Below, one piece after another: positions 1 through 8,668 of a stretch of DNA of 24,252 nt. Source of the stretch: a virus; IMG/VR virus record IMGVR_UViG_3300008221_000029, positions 1 through 24,252 of that record; one strand, written 5' to 3'. Numbering within the stretch: the first letter of the stretch is position 1; the number at the start of each line of letters is the position of its first letter. Position numbers and translations under genes: made by a program. The notes under the pieces were generated by a model that saw only the letters and a list, made by a program, of their open reading frames with translations, was not told where the DNA came from and did no database searches.

Positions 1-819
1 AAAGACCTTGGACAAAGAATTGGCTGCCCATAGTTGTACTTCAGGAACGCCTGACGCTTCTTTAATTTTTTGGATAATCTTTTTCTCTCTTTTGACTAAC
101 TGGAGTTTTAAACTCTCGGCTCTGTCCCGATCTACACGCACTCCCTCTTGTTTCATTGCTAATACCACAGGAAGCACTTTCATTTCTAAATCAAAGATGT
201 TCCAAAGGTTTTGTTCTTCCAATAAAATCTTGAAGTGATTCCATAATTTTAGTGTGAGGGCGGCGTCCTGTGTGGCATAAGTTCCTACATAAGCGGATGG
301 TAAGCGCCACATGTCAGCCTTAGGATCAAGTCCCCACTCTTCAGCAGCTTCTTTAAGTTCTCCTTCTGACTTACCTTCATTGACGTACTCACGACCTAAA
401 GCGTTAAGCGAAAACCAAAATTGATTCTCGTCAATTAATGGTGCAACAATCATTGTGTCAATAATTCTGCCTTCAACAGGGATGTCGTGATGGCTCAGCC
501 ATCCTATATCGTAAGTAGAGTTGTGAAATATTTTGTCGCTATCTGTAGCACAAACTTTCTTTGTAAACTCTAGCACTTTCTTTTTTGAAAAGTTAAAGCC
601 TGACTCATGAGCAAAAGGAAAATAGTTTTCGTACCCGTCAATAGCAAAAGAGATACCAACGGCCTCTCCGTCTCCTCTTATGTACCCAGGGCCTAACTCT
701 TTTAAATTTGGATCTCTAGTCTCAAGGTCAATGGCTATCTCTTTAGCCTGACACAATAACTCTGTTGGAAATACATCTGGGGGAATCCACTCTGTGGGTG
801 GTTTATATACAAAACTCAT
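1..819 (-). CDS. Family A DNA polymerase, N-terminal part (partial, runs off the window edge)
   Basis: I translated this stretch directly. It is open from an ATG at 819 to base 1 in frame, giving 273 codons with no stop. The three 3'-5' exonuclease motifs of DNA polymerase I are visible: ExoI AIDLET (D31, E33), ExoII HNSTYDIGWL and ExoIII YATQDAALTLKL. After them comes the usual helical linker and a segment ending AANSLSKVF, which resembles the 'SPKQL' stretch at the start of the family A polymerase domain. The catalytic polymerase domain lies beyond the left edge. The start overlaps the stop of the upstream helicase gene by 4 bp (ATGA), so translation is probably coupled. Role: proofreading replicative polymerase of the phage. 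The family assignment is strong; the length and the fingers/palm motifs cannot be seen. Confidence 0.93.
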   Translation of the reverse strand, partial: MSFVYKPPTEWIPPDVFPTELLCQAKEIAIDLETRDPNLKELGPGYIRGDGEAVGISFAIDGYENYFPFAHESGFNFSKKKVLEFTKKVCATDSDKIFHNSTYDIGWLSHHDIPVEGRIIDTMIVAPLIDENQFWFSLNALGREYVNEGKSEGELKEAAEEWGLDPKADMWRLPSAYVGTYATQDAALTLKLWNHFKILLEEQNLWNIFDLEMKVLPVVLAMKQEGVRVDRDRAESLKLQLVKREKKIIQKIKEASGVPEVQLWAANSLSKVF

Positions 820-2363
820 ATAACATACCTGTAATAATCATCTTGGGCTTGGATCAAATAAAGGTTATCTATCGTACGAGTTATCGCAACATAGAACTGC
901 CTGTGAAGCCCATCTGGTTGTAAAATAGAGGATCGCTTTTGTGACTTAGATAAGTCTAAGTACACAGCAACGTTCTCCGCTTCCCCACCTTTTGCCTGGT
1001 GAATTGTTGAAATGACAATGCGTGGTTCTTCATGTAAGTCTTCGTTATTCTTTAGTGCTTTCTCTATGAAACTTCTTCGTTCTACGTCTATCGTTTTTTC
1101 AAATGCTTCTTTCCAATCTTGACCTAAACAGTCGGGTTTTAATCCGTAGTTGTCAATGATCTCTTTTAAGGTAACTACTTGTCCTTTGTTAGGAGCTTGA
1201 TTCACTTGGCTAAGGAAACCTCTTTTTACTCCTGTCTTACCTAGATACGCATACAAGTCTGCTAAATCTCCTAGTGTTATATCTTCTTTGTTGGATAACT
1301 TTTCCCAAATATCTATGGCTACCATCATCTTACGCGGAATATATCTGTATTGGCTATGGGCAAAGGGATGACCATTATCTATTAAATACTTTCTTACATT
1401 ATAACCTTTGGAAGCATCGGTCAGCATGTAGTCACATGAAGCTAATATTAACCATTGTCCTTTATCTACAGGTAACATATCAATCGACCCTACCTTATTA
1501 ACTGTACCTTTTTCTTCACGAGGTTTATAAGTCTTTGGTTCCCGAAGAGTAATACGTTTAGAGATCTTCTCTGCTATAGGGTGTACCTTTGAAGGTATTC
1601 GATAAGACTGATTTAAGATAATATTTTCACCTTCGTAACCAACAAAACGCTGAGGCTTTGCTCCGTTCCATTCATAGATGGCTTGATCGTCATCACCTGC
1701 AATAAAAGTTTTCTTAGCATTGCCCGCTAACTTTTCTACAAGCCTCCAGTTTAACTCTGCCAGATCCTGGGCTTCATCGACAATAAGCACATCCAACTCT
1801 GGCGGTGTACCATCGACCAAGAACTTATTAATCATGTCTGCAAACGAATACACAGGAGGAACTCTCGATAGACGAAAGTTTTCCCAAGCGTCTGCTATAG
1901 GTTCAAGCATGTGAATGACTACTCCTTTACGCTGTTCTTTTTCTAAAGACAATCGTTCTTCTTTAAGAGAGCGACAGTTAGCTTTTGCACGTTCTATGAT
2001 ATCGAAATAAGGATCTTGGACTACGGACCTAACTGCTCTCGGAGTTGCTCCATACTTTTTAGTCAGGTTAAAATCATGACCTTCTAAAAACTCATATACG
2101 TCTTTGCCCCCCATTACCTGTGATATTCCCATGATACGTTTGCAGAACGCATGGCTTGTACAGAAGTAAGGCATTTCATCAAAGCCTAAACCAAAACGTA
2201 AGTGCGCTCTGTTTTTACCTTCTTCTGCTGCTTTAACAGAGAAAGATATAAAGGCTATCTTTTCAGGAGGAGTTCCTTTATCAAGATACTTTTCAATAAT
2301 GTTCATTAACGTTGTTGTTTTTCCTGTGCCTGGAGGACCGAAATATTTAGTTACTCTTCCCAT
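816..2363 (-). CDS. UvrD/PcrA-like superfamily 1 DNA helicase
   Basis: This 515-aa ATP-dependent DNA helicase has nearly all SF1A motifs in order. Walker A is GPPGTGKT at residues 9-16. Motif II is LIVDEAQD near residue 197. Motif III is GDDDQAIYEWNGA, motif IV NQSYRIPSKVHPIA, motif V STIHQAKGGEAENV and motif VI QFYVAITRTIDNLYLI near the C-terminus. It is shorter than cellular UvrD (about 720 aa), as expected for a phage version with reduced accessory subdomains. The ATG start overlaps the end of the primase gene by 13 bp, and a GGAAG lies about 10 nt upstream. It sits between primase and polymerase genes, which fits unwinding during phage replication. Its exact role (replicative or recombinational) is inferred from context only. 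Confidence 0.92.
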   Translation of the reverse strand: MGRVTKYFGPPGTGKTTTLMNIIEKYLDKGTPPEKIAFISFSVKAAEEGKNRAHLRFGLGFDEMPYFCTSHAFCKRIMGISQVMGGKDVYEFLEGHDFNLTKKYGATPRAVRSVVQDPYFDIIERAKANCRSLKEERLSLEKEQRKGVVIHMLEPIADAWENFRLSRVPPVYSFADMINKFLVDGTPPELDVLIVDEAQDLAELNWRLVEKLAGNAKKTFIAGDDDQAIYEWNGAKPQRFVGYEGENIILNQSYRIPSKVHPIAEKISKRITLREPKTYKPREEKGTVNKVGSIDMLPVDKGQWLILASCDYMLTDASKGYNVRKYLIDNGHPFAHSQYRYIPRKMMVAIDIWEKLSNKEDITLGDLADLYAYLGKTGVKRGFLSQVNQAPNKGQVVTLKEIIDNYGLKPDCLGQDWKEAFEKTIDVERRSFIEKALKNNEDLHEEPRIVISTIHQAKGGEAENVAVYLDLSKSQKRSSILQPDGLHRQFYVAITRTIDNLYLIQAQDDYYRYVI

Positions 2364-3943
2364 GGTTTTAATTCTTCCTTAATTTTAAAGTCGTTATTTG
2401 ATATTGTTTCTTCGTTTAGTTCTTCTATATCTAATACCCAAATCTTTTTGTTGCCAATAGACTTGTCGATGTATTTTGATATGTTAGCAGCACCCATTTC
2501 TTTTAGTTCGGTGAAAACTTCTGCTTCTTTTATCGTACGCATTTTTTTAAACTCTTGAATAAAAATTACTACGTCTCTTCCAGTAAACCACCATTGTTTT
2601 TCTCCATCGTCTTCATGCCTGTACACCCCAGCGGATGCAATAGCTAAACGAGAAGAGGACTCAGATAATCTACAGAATTCATGCACGGCTGCTTGTAACA
2701 GGCCTTGCTTAGTCATGTCTAAAGGTACGTCAACCTCTTGAACTTCTTGTAACAAGGCATTTAATCTAGCTACCCAATCAGACTTTTTAACATCAGGGGG
2801 ACATTGATTTAATACTTCCATACATCTTTGTTGGAACATAGAAAAGTTATGCAATTGTTTTGTGTCTAATACAATAGTTCTTCCATCTACGTCTAAATGC
2901 CAAAGAGGAGGATCGGTTAAATACTTACGTAATCCTCCAAAGTTAGGATCTCTTTCAGAAGCGTCAATGCCGTAACGACGAGTTACGCAAATACCACTTT
3001 GACAGAAGTCTACTAAAGGAGCTTTATTGCATTGGTATCTGTACTCACTTTTCTCTAAGCTTTGGATAATTGTATTAAGCTCACTGTGAGATAAAGCTTT
3101 TGTGCAAACACTTTTATTAATCTCTTGCAGTTTGTCTTTCCATTCCTCACTTTCAGGATGCACTTTGCGTAGAAACACTCCATAGTTAAGTAGTGCATTG
3201 TTTCTCATGCCTTCTGGGATTCCATTTAACTTCATGTGTACCAAACAAGGAGGAGCTTCATCCCAAATAGTGCCTTGTTTTGCAATTAAGTTCTTCCTGC
3301 TTTTTTTAATTGGAATGTACTTATCTATTTCTTCTTCAGTTATAGAGGCTTTTGCTACGATCTCAAAGAACTCCTCCATACTCGCAGCTTCACCTTCTTC
3401 TGTTAGTGCGTAACGAGTAGTATCTTCCCCAGCAAAGTACGGCATGTTAAGCCAATTACCTGTTTGTCTTTCTTTAGGTAGTTGCTTTGACCACTCGTAC
3501 TGTTTAGGAAATATCTCATCTCCTGTTCTTCCCATAGCAGCAGCTATTTCTTCTAGCTTACTTTGTAATTTAAACGCTGGGATAGGTTGTTTGGTAAATA
3601 AAAACAGATGTACTCCACCTGATTTAGTCATGCATGGAACTAAAGGTAAGCCCATGTCTTTAATAATACTTCTTATGTTCTTTATATCTATTGGGTATTC
3701 ATCTACGTCGATGCAACCCCATTTACATGTCTCATCGTCTTTTAAAGGTATTACACCTATAGAAACATTCCCTCTGAGATGATTTTCCCATAGGTCTAAT
3801 GTGAGAGGCTCTTGTAGAGTTCTTCCCTTACCATCTTTTTTAATTCCTTTGGCCGTACTTTTTTGCCCGGTTATTTCATAAATACCGTGAGCTCTCTCCA
3901 ACCCGGAGAATACTTCCATGAATTTTTTTGCGGTTTCTTCCAT
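2351..3943 (-). CDS. Archaeo-eukaryotic primase (AEP)-like protein, putative phage primase
   Basis: 530 aa from an ATG at 3943; a GTG two codons upstream is possible, and an AGGTG lies just before. The N-terminal third carries AEP-superfamily signatures: WGCIDVDEYP, which supplies the DxD metal-binding pair, and KSGGVHLFLF, the sGGxHL block containing the conserved histidine, about 35 residues later. The following segment (GDEIFPKQ...TGNWLNMPYF) matches the usual layout of TOTE/PrimPol-type primases. The C-terminal ~180 residues, with no recognisable helicase motif, may form a primase accessory domain. It lies directly upstream of the UvrD-like helicase and the polymerase. Role: synthesis of primers on the lagging strand, possibly with some polymerase activity. 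I identified it by motif only; the third catalytic aspartate was not pinned down with certainty. Confidence 0.75.
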   Translation of the reverse strand: MEETAKKFMEVFSGLERAHGIYEITGQKSTAKGIKKDGKGRTLQEPLTLDLWENHLRGNVSIGVIPLKDDETCKWGCIDVDEYPIDIKNIRSIIKDMGLPLVPCMTKSGGVHLFLFTKQPIPAFKLQSKLEEIAAAMGRTGDEIFPKQYEWSKQLPKERQTGNWLNMPYFAGEDTTRYALTEEGEAASMEEFFEIVAKASITEEEIDKYIPIKKSRKNLIAKQGTIWDEAPPCLVHMKLNGIPEGMRNNALLNYGVFLRKVHPESEEWKDKLQEINKSVCTKALSHSELNTIIQSLEKSEYRYQCNKAPLVDFCQSGICVTRRYGIDASERDPNFGGLRKYLTDPPLWHLDVDGRTIVLDTKQLHNFSMFQQRCMEVLNQCPPDVKKSDWVARLNALLQEVQEVDVPLDMTKQGLLQAAVHEFCRLSESSSRLAIASAGVYRHEDDGEKQWWFTGRDVVIFIQEFKKMRTIKEAEVFTELKEMGAANISKYIDKSIGNKKIWVLDIEELNEETISNNDFKIKEELKPWEE

Positions 3944-3997
3944 ATACACCTAAGGTGGCACTACCCTTGTTAAACCAAGAGCAGTGCCGAGTTTAGA

Positions 3998-4780
3998 TTA
4001 ATCTTCCCAATCCTGTTTGGATTTGGACTTGTCATCTATCGTAGGAGTTTTTGGAGCCTGTAATTGGTCCATACCTCCTGCTGAGCAAAACTTAGAAAAC
4101 TCTGTTGCATCTGTAAACAGATCAGTTTCGTTTTCTTCCAACACTCGCTCCTGTGAAATACTATAGCTATACCATGTACCACGGTCGTTGGATTCAACCT
4201 GCGTTTTAAGACTATACCAATGAGAATAGGCAGGTGGGGTATATAACCCTTTGCTACCTTGCAGTTTAGTCCCTTGGATCAAAGTGTTCCAAGCGCGGGA
4301 ATGTTTAAGTTGGGCTCCTGTCATATTCATAACACATTTTTGAGGTGCGTCATCAATAAGCGCATAACCATAATGGTTGGCAGTAGTAGTCAATTGGGTG
4401 TCCCCACTTGGCGTTACTAACCTACCTTGGCTATCTCGATTGCATCGGTTCAAAAGGTCTGATTCAGCACCATGAACAGTTACTAATCCTCCACCTTTTT
4501 CACGTAAACGCCACTCTACTAGAGTTTTGTTATAGTAAACAGGTAAGAACAATAGTCCTGTTTCACCTGTAATACAGGTATTGTTGCCTGAAAAGAAGAT
4601 ATCTCCTTCATCCGCATCAGCTACATAATCAGCAGACGACTTTTGTCTTTGCGGAGACAGTGCCTGGATTATACTAATACGCGGTGTTTTGAGATCTTCC
4701 GCTCCTACCTCACCAAAGCCTTTCTCTTCGATGTTTTCAAAAAGGGACGTCATTGCCCCATCATTTTTCTTCGTTGCCAT
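3998..4780 (-). CDS. Putative phage single-stranded DNA-binding protein
   Basis: 260 aa, ATG preceded by AAGGAG at good spacing. The N-terminal part (TPRISIIQALSPQ...ADEGDIFFSGNN) resembles a family common in phage replication operons, with the pattern 'LQxxSPQ...GDI'. The protein ends in an acidic tail containing an aromatic residue (KSKQDWED). Such a tail is typical of ssDNA-binding proteins such as T7 gp2.5, where it contacts partner enzymes. The gene lies between two replication-type genes. Taken together this suggests an OB-fold ssDNA-binding protein coating replication intermediates, but no OB-fold motif can be proven by eye. A generic replication-associated hypothetical protein is the alternative. 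Confidence 0.5.
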   Translation of the reverse strand: MATKKNDGAMTSLFENIEEKGFGEVGAEDLKTPRISIIQALSPQRQKSSADYVADADEGDIFFSGNNTCITGETGLLFLPVYYNKTLVEWRLREKGGGLVTVHGAESDLLNRCNRDSQGRLVTPSGDTQLTTTANHYGYALIDDAPQKCVMNMTGAQLKHSRAWNTLIQGTKLQGSKGLYTPPAYSHWYSLKTQVESNDRGTWYSYSISQERVLEENETDLFTDATEFSKFCSAGGMDQLQAPKTPTIDDKSKSKQDWED

Positions 4781-4803
4781 TTTTTACTCCTTCGTTTTAT
4801 CGT

Positions 4804-5376
4804 TCAACGGTTAATTTTAGTGCGCTTGCCTTGATACACAGAAAATTTCTTCTGTATCTCTTGGTCAAACTCACCGTTACCTGATTCTATTTGTTCTTTG
4901 ACAAATGCCCTCAGGGTGCTTGGATGAACTGTTTCCTTCTGGTCAGGCAAATGCCCTTTAGAAGCTAACAGATCTCCCAATTCTTTTGCGATAACATCAT
5001 CGCCTTGACCAAACGTAAGGGTCAAAGTATTTTTGATGATGTCTCCATGTCCTTGGTCGCGTAACCACGCATGAGCAGCAGACAAATTGTCGGCTGAAAT
5101 ACGGGCGCTGTAAAACGGATCGGCTGATATACGTGAACCGTCACTCAGTCTTAAATCCGTTACACCTAATTGTGTTAATTTATCTGGTATTGTTTGTTCT
5201 GAAAGTTCTCTTTGTTGGTCTTTCAACCTCTTAAGTCTTTCTTCTGCATTACCTATTTCGCCTTCGACTCTAAGTAACTTATTACAAAGTTGACTGAGGT
5301 CTTCTACGGAAGAGTCTTGAATTGCTTCAACAGCTTTTGTTGTACTCTCTTCAAATAATTTATTTATCTTTTCCAC
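4804..5376 (-). CDS. Conserved phage protein of the replication operon, function unknown
   Basis: 190 aa starting at GTG 5376. The start is supported by an AAGGAG 6 nt upstream and a 17-bp overlap with the preceding gene. Residues ~20-65 form a strongly charged heptad-like helix (LSQLCNKLLRVEGEIGNAEERLKRLKDQQRELSEQ), so a coiled coil is likely. The C-terminal part has the block HPSTLRAFVKEQIESG followed by a short basic tail (QGKRTKINR). I recall similar C-terminal blocks ('HPxTLKxFVxExxExG') in small replication-region proteins of podoviruses, but no activity is known to me. Its position next to the putative ssDNA-binding protein suggests a structural or regulatory role in replication. Confidence 0.75.
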   Translation of the reverse strand: MEKINKLFEESTTKAVEAIQDSSVEDLSQLCNKLLRVEGEIGNAEERLKRLKDQQRELSEQTIPDKLTQLGVTDLRLSDGSRISADPFYSARISADNLSAAHAWLRDQGHGDIIKNTLTLTFGQGDDVIAKELGDLLASKGHLPDQKETVHPSTLRAFVKEQIESGNGEFDQEIQKKFSVYQGKRTKINR

Positions 5377-5659
5377 GTTTACTCCTTATATCTATTACAT
5401 TATCTTTAAGTGCAACTTCGGGTAGCTCGCTTGGAAAGGGCTCTAGCGAAAAAGAAATCTCTCCTGTAGTTACGCCTACCACTTCTACTAGACCTTTTGG
5501 TTTATCTAAAGTGGTGTATACATAACGTAGAGCTTCGTCTAAAGTATTAAAGGCCCCTATAGTGTAGGGAACGTTCAACCTTTTTGAAGGGTCTGTAATG
5601 TCTATAAAATATTCGCTTGAATCAGTATCTTGAAATACTTCAATTTGTAGTCTATTCAT
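5360..5659 (-). CDS. Small hypothetical protein, first gene of the replication operon
   Basis: 99 aa from ATG 5659 (MNRLQIEVFQDTDSS...). The reading frame is open further upstream to a TTG at 5746 and to ATGs at about 5683 and 5686, but those lack a ribosome binding site, while AAAGAAAGA precedes 5659. I therefore chose the internal start with moderate confidence. The sequence has beta-strand character at both ends (LQIEVFQDTDSSEYFIDI; GLVEVVGVTTGEISFSLEP) around a helix (NTLDEALRYVYTTL), and ends in a basic tail RSKRGKDK. I do not recognise a family. It overlaps the next gene by 17 bp and is the leader gene of the leftward replication operon, divergent from the Snf2-type helicase. Confidence 0.65.
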   Translation of the reverse strand: MNRLQIEVFQDTDSSEYFIDITDPSKRLNVPYTIGAFNTLDEALRYVYTTLDKPKGLVEVVGVTTGEISFSLEPFPSELPEVALKDNVIDIRSKRGKDK

Positions 5660-5699
5660 TCTTTCTTTTTTACTTTTTTCTTTCATCATCAACTCGTAG

Positions 5700-5729
5700 T
5701 TGCCAGAGCACTCTACAGTAGTATATAAT
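5700..5729 (+). promoter_or_regulatory. Near-consensus sigma70-type promoter for the rightward genes
   Basis: TTGCCA at 5700-5705 and a perfect TATAAT at 5724-5729 are separated by 18 bp. The predicted start is near 5736, leaving a leader of about 50 nt with AAAGGA before the ATG at 5788. The same 129-bp gap must also hold the promoter for the leftward operon. I see only weak candidates there (for example TTGGGG-N15-TATACT on the minus strand, overlapping this -10). Confidence 0.7.
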
Positions 5730-5787
5730 ATTTTGCAACACCCCAAGATGTGTTTAGATATATAACGAAGAATAAAGGACGTAACTT

Positions 5788-7236
5788 ATGAAACTTAACA
5801 ACTATGAATTTAAAAGCGACCCGTACCAGCATCAACTTGATACTTTAAAATCCAGTGCCCATCGTAACCTATTTGCATTGTTTTTAGAAATGGGACTGGG
5901 AAAGTCTAAAATACTTTTAGATAACGCAGGTATGTTATTTGAAGAAGGAAAGATATCGGGTCTACTTATAATCTCTCCTAAAGGTAACTTAAGCAATTGG
6001 AATGTGCATGAAATAAATAAACATTTACCTGAGCGCATAGAAAGAAATGTTTTAGTTTGGCAGCCGAACCATACACAAAAATGGGCGTATGAGTTTAAAA
6101 AAATGGTTGAGCATGACAGTGAAGGTAAGCTAAATATTTTCTTAGTTAATGTAGAAGCTTTTGCAACTACCAAGGCCTGTAAGTTTGTAGAAGAATTTTT
6201 AGTTACGCATGATGCAATGATGGCTATTGATGAATCTACTACTATTAAGAACCCAAAAGCAAAACGAACTAAACATTTAATACAGTTAGCTCCATTAGCT
6301 GATTACAGGAGAATACTTACAGGGTTTCCTATTACTAAGGCTCCTCTTGATTTGTATTCACAGTGTTATTTTTTATCCCCTAACCTTTTAGGCTTTAGTA
6401 GTTTCTATGCTTTTCAAGCTAGGTATGCCATTACTCAAAATAAACACATGGGCAGACATTCTTTTCAACAAATAGTAGGCTTTCAAAAACTAGAAGAGCT
6501 ACAAGAATCAATAAAAGATTTTTCTATACGGAAGATTAAAGACGAGTGCTTAGACTTACCACCAAAAGTTTACACTCGTAGATGTGTAGAGCTTACTGAC
6601 GAACAGAAGAAAGCTTACGGCACTATGAAACGAGAAGCTTTAATGGTCCTTGATGGCGAATTGTTCTCTACTATGAACATGCTTACCCAACTTATGAGGC
6701 TACAGCAAGTCGTAGCAGGAAGTTTACGTAGTGAGGAAGGTGAGACTATAGTTTTAAAAAACAACCGCGTACAAACAGTTTTAGACTTACTAGAAGAGAC
6801 GTCTGGTAAAGTAGTTATATTTGCTGTGTTTAGAACAGACATAGAAGAACTAGAAAAAGCTATAGCAAATAAGTTTGGCGAAGGTTCCGTAGCTTCTTAT
6901 TATGGTAAAACACCACAAAACGAACGACAAAAGATTATTGATAGGTTCCAGGATCCAGAAAATGAGCTTAGTTATTTTATATCTAATCCACAAACAGGTG
7001 GGCGTGGTATTACATTAACAGAAGCAAGCACCATGATATTTTATTCCAACTCTTATGACCTGGAACTTAGAGTTCAAGCAGAGGATAGGATACATAGAAT
7101 TGGACAAGAACGCAGTTGTACCTACATAGATTTAGTATCTGAAGGCACTGTAGATGAACAAATACTTAAAAATTTATTAGCTAAAGTAAAAATAAGTAAC
7201 GAGGTTCTTGGAGAAGTTCGCAATTGGTTTGAATAA
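5788..7236 (+). CDS. Snf2-family (SF2) DNA helicase/translocase
   Basis: 482 aa, ATG preceded by AAAGGA. Superfamily 2 motifs in order are: motif I EMGLGKSK (residues ~32-39), motif II MAIDESTTIKNPKAKRTK (a DEST box in place of DEAH, as often seen in Snf2 relatives), motif III ILTGFPITKAPLDLYSQ, motif IV VVIFAVFRTDIEELEKAI, motif V NPQTGGRGITLTEA and motif VI QAEDRIHRIGQER. The RIHRIGQ box is diagnostic of Snf2 proteins. No extra DNA-binding domain is visible, so it is a minimal two-RecA-lobe enzyme. Phage Snf2 proteins are usually linked to replication, recombination or remodelling of protein-DNA complexes. It stands alone on the plus strand, divergent from the other replication genes. Confidence 0.93.
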   Translation: MKLNNYEFKSDPYQHQLDTLKSSAHRNLFALFLEMGLGKSKILLDNAGMLFEEGKISGLLIISPKGNLSNWNVHEINKHLPERIERNVLVWQPNHTQKWAYEFKKMVEHDSEGKLNIFLVNVEAFATTKACKFVEEFLVTHDAMMAIDESTTIKNPKAKRTKHLIQLAPLADYRRILTGFPITKAPLDLYSQCYFLSPNLLGFSSFYAFQARYAITQNKHMGRHSFQQIVGFQKLEELQESIKDFSIRKIKDECLDLPPKVYTRRCVELTDEQKKAYGTMKREALMVLDGELFSTMNMLTQLMRLQQVVAGSLRSEEGETIVLKNNRVQTVLDLLEETSGKVVIFAVFRTDIEELEKAIANKFGEGSVASYYGKTPQNERQKIIDRFQDPENELSYFISNPQTGGRGITLTEASTMIFYSNSYDLELRVQAEDRIHRIGQERSCTYIDLVSEGTVDEQILKNLLAKVKISNEVLGEVRNWFE

Positions 7237-7535
7237 TGTATAATAAAAAAATGGACCTTGAAGACTTTTTAGAACAGTCAAATGTTGAACAAACAGTAAT
7301 TGAAATATTAACTCAAGTACATCCTGTTTTAATGTCAAGTTCTGAAAATACTGATGCTTCTCCTTGGGAAATAGCTACTTCTTTAATGGTGCTTTTAGCA
7401 GGGGTTGGAACAGGTGCTCAATTAGACAAAACTATACTGATGAATTTACTTTCTCTTTTAATAGACCAAACAGCAGAACACCCGCTTTTATTCAGTGAAC
7501 TGGGTCAAATGCCTTCTTCTACAACTAAGCATTAA
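7236..7535 (+). CDS. Small helical hypothetical protein
   Basis: 99 aa; its ATG shares one base with the stop of the helicase gene (TAATG), which suggests translational coupling. An alternative ATG at 7251 follows an A-run, and neither start has a clear ribosome binding site. The sequence is predicted to be largely helical and fairly hydrophobic in the middle (EIATSLMVLLAGVGTGAQLDKTILMNLLSLLIDQ). It could be a membrane-associated peptide, but the central segment is interrupted by Gly and polar residues. I recognise no family. The coupling implies co-expression with the helicase. Confidence 0.65.
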   Translation: MYNKKMDLEDFLEQSNVEQTVIEILTQVHPVLMSSSENTDASPWEIATSLMVLLAGVGTGAQLDKTILMNLLSLLIDQTAEHPLLFSELGQMPSSTTKH

Positions 7536-7615
7536 TTACTATACCTAAAGCTTAAGAAACACTACAATCACACTTAGACAAGATATTTTAGACCAGGCTA
7601 CTGCGGAGACAGCCA

Positions 7616-8668
7616 ATGAAAAAATTATTACTAAGTTTAGGTGTAGTCCTGAGCACTTTTACATTTGAAGCTGTTGAACAAACGGGTACTGGTTGTGCTA
7701 ATGGTACACAGTACTGTGAGAACAATACGTTAGATACTACTAACGAAACTACCACAACTAATACCAACACGAACACAAACACGAACAATAATACCAATAC
7801 AAATAATAATACAAACGTAAATACTAATACAAATAATAATACGAATACCAACGCTAATACCAACGTTAATACCAACACAAACGCTAATACCAACGTTAAT
7901 AATAATACTTCAGAAAACACTAACGTAAACACCAGTACCGCAAACAACACCAGTACCAACGCAAATACAAATACAAACAACTCAACAAGCAGTAATACTT
8001 CTAACGTAACTCAAGCAGTAACCAATAACAGCACAAGCAATAACACGAATAACTCTACCAGTACTGCAAACAATACAAATAGTAACACCAATACAAATAA
8101 CTCAACATCGGATTCAAATGTCAAAACTGATAACACGAATAGTAATACCAATAACAACAATTCTGTATCTGCTAACACTAACAGAAATATTAACCAGTCA
8201 AATTCTACCCAAACTATAAATCAAAATGTCACAACTAAAGCTCCTCCTGCATCAGCAATAGCTCCAAGCATAATGTCTTATTCACAAGACTTATGCACGG
8301 TGGGTAGATCTGGTGCTTTTCAAGGTCAAGTATTTGGTTTTTCTACAGGACGTACAGTTACAGATACAAACTGTGAAAGATTAAAACTGTCTAAGTATCT
8401 ATACGATACAGGGATGAAAGTAGCTTCAGTAGGTATACTTTGCCAAGACTCTAGGGTTTTTAAAGCTATGGAGATGGCGGGAACTCCTTGCCCTTACAAA
8501 GGCAAAGTGGGTAAAGATGCTTCTAAAGCATGGGCTGCTAATATGGAAGACAGGCCAGATTACGAAGAAGTAAAAGGGACTTATATCCAAAGGTGTAAAA
8601 AGACAAGAAACTCTAACGGTAAAAAGAAATCAAAAACTACCTGTGCTAAAGAATTTACTAATAGCTAG
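7616..8668 (+). CDS. Exported Asn/Thr-repeat protein with conserved C-terminal phage domain
   Basis: 350 aa. Residues 1-19 look like a Sec signal peptide (MKKLLLSLGVVLSTFTFEA). Residues ~40-205 are almost only Asn, Thr and Ser in NTN/NNT steps, with no globular composition. Residues ~215-350 form a different, well-mixed domain with several cysteines (DLCTVGRSGAFQGQVFGFSTG; NCERLKL; LCQDSRVFKAMEMAGTPCPYKGKVG; RPDY). I recall this 'AGTPCPY..KIG' type of block from hypothetical proteins near structural genes of marine phages. Cysteines plus a signal peptide fit a periplasmic or surface location with disulfides, unusual for a phage product. Possible roles are a virion decoration/fibre-like protein or a host-envelope protein; neither is proven. 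The last 26 bp overlap the next gene. Confidence 0.8.
   Translation: MKKLLLSLGVVLSTFTFEAVEQTGTGCANGTQYCENNTLDTTNETTTTNTNTNTNTNNNTNTNNNTNVNTNTNNNTNTNANTNVNTNTNANTNVNNNTSENTNVNTSTANNTSTNANTNTNNSTSSNTSNVTQAVTNNSTSNNTNNSTSTANNTNSNTNTNNSTSDSNVKTDNTNSNTNNNNSVSANTNRNINQSNSTQTINQNVTTKAPPASAIAPSIMSYSQDLCTVGRSGAFQGQVFGFSTGRTVTDTNCERLKLSKYLYDTGMKVASVGILCQDSRVFKAMEMAGTPCPYKGKVGKDASKAWAANMEDRPDYEEVKGTYIQRCKKTRNSNGKKKSKTTCAKEFTNS
7738..8230 (+). repeat. Degenerate hexanucleotide (Asn-Thr codon pair) repeat tract
   Basis: This stretch is built from AAYACN-like units (for example AATACCAACACGAACACAAA), with longer internal duplications around 7851-7900 (GCTAATACCAACGTTAATAC twice). It encodes the Asn/Thr/Ser tract of the gene at 7616. 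Units differ mainly at third codon positions, so the amino-acid pattern looks selected rather than freshly slipped. Confidence 0.85.

Noticed and set aside
7588-7980. 130-aa minus-strand frame rich in Val/Leu/Phe (looks like a membrane protein)
   Set aside because: It is the antisense reading of the Asn/Thr hexanucleotide repeat; the plus-strand gene has a signal peptide, a C-terminal domain and correct neighbours.
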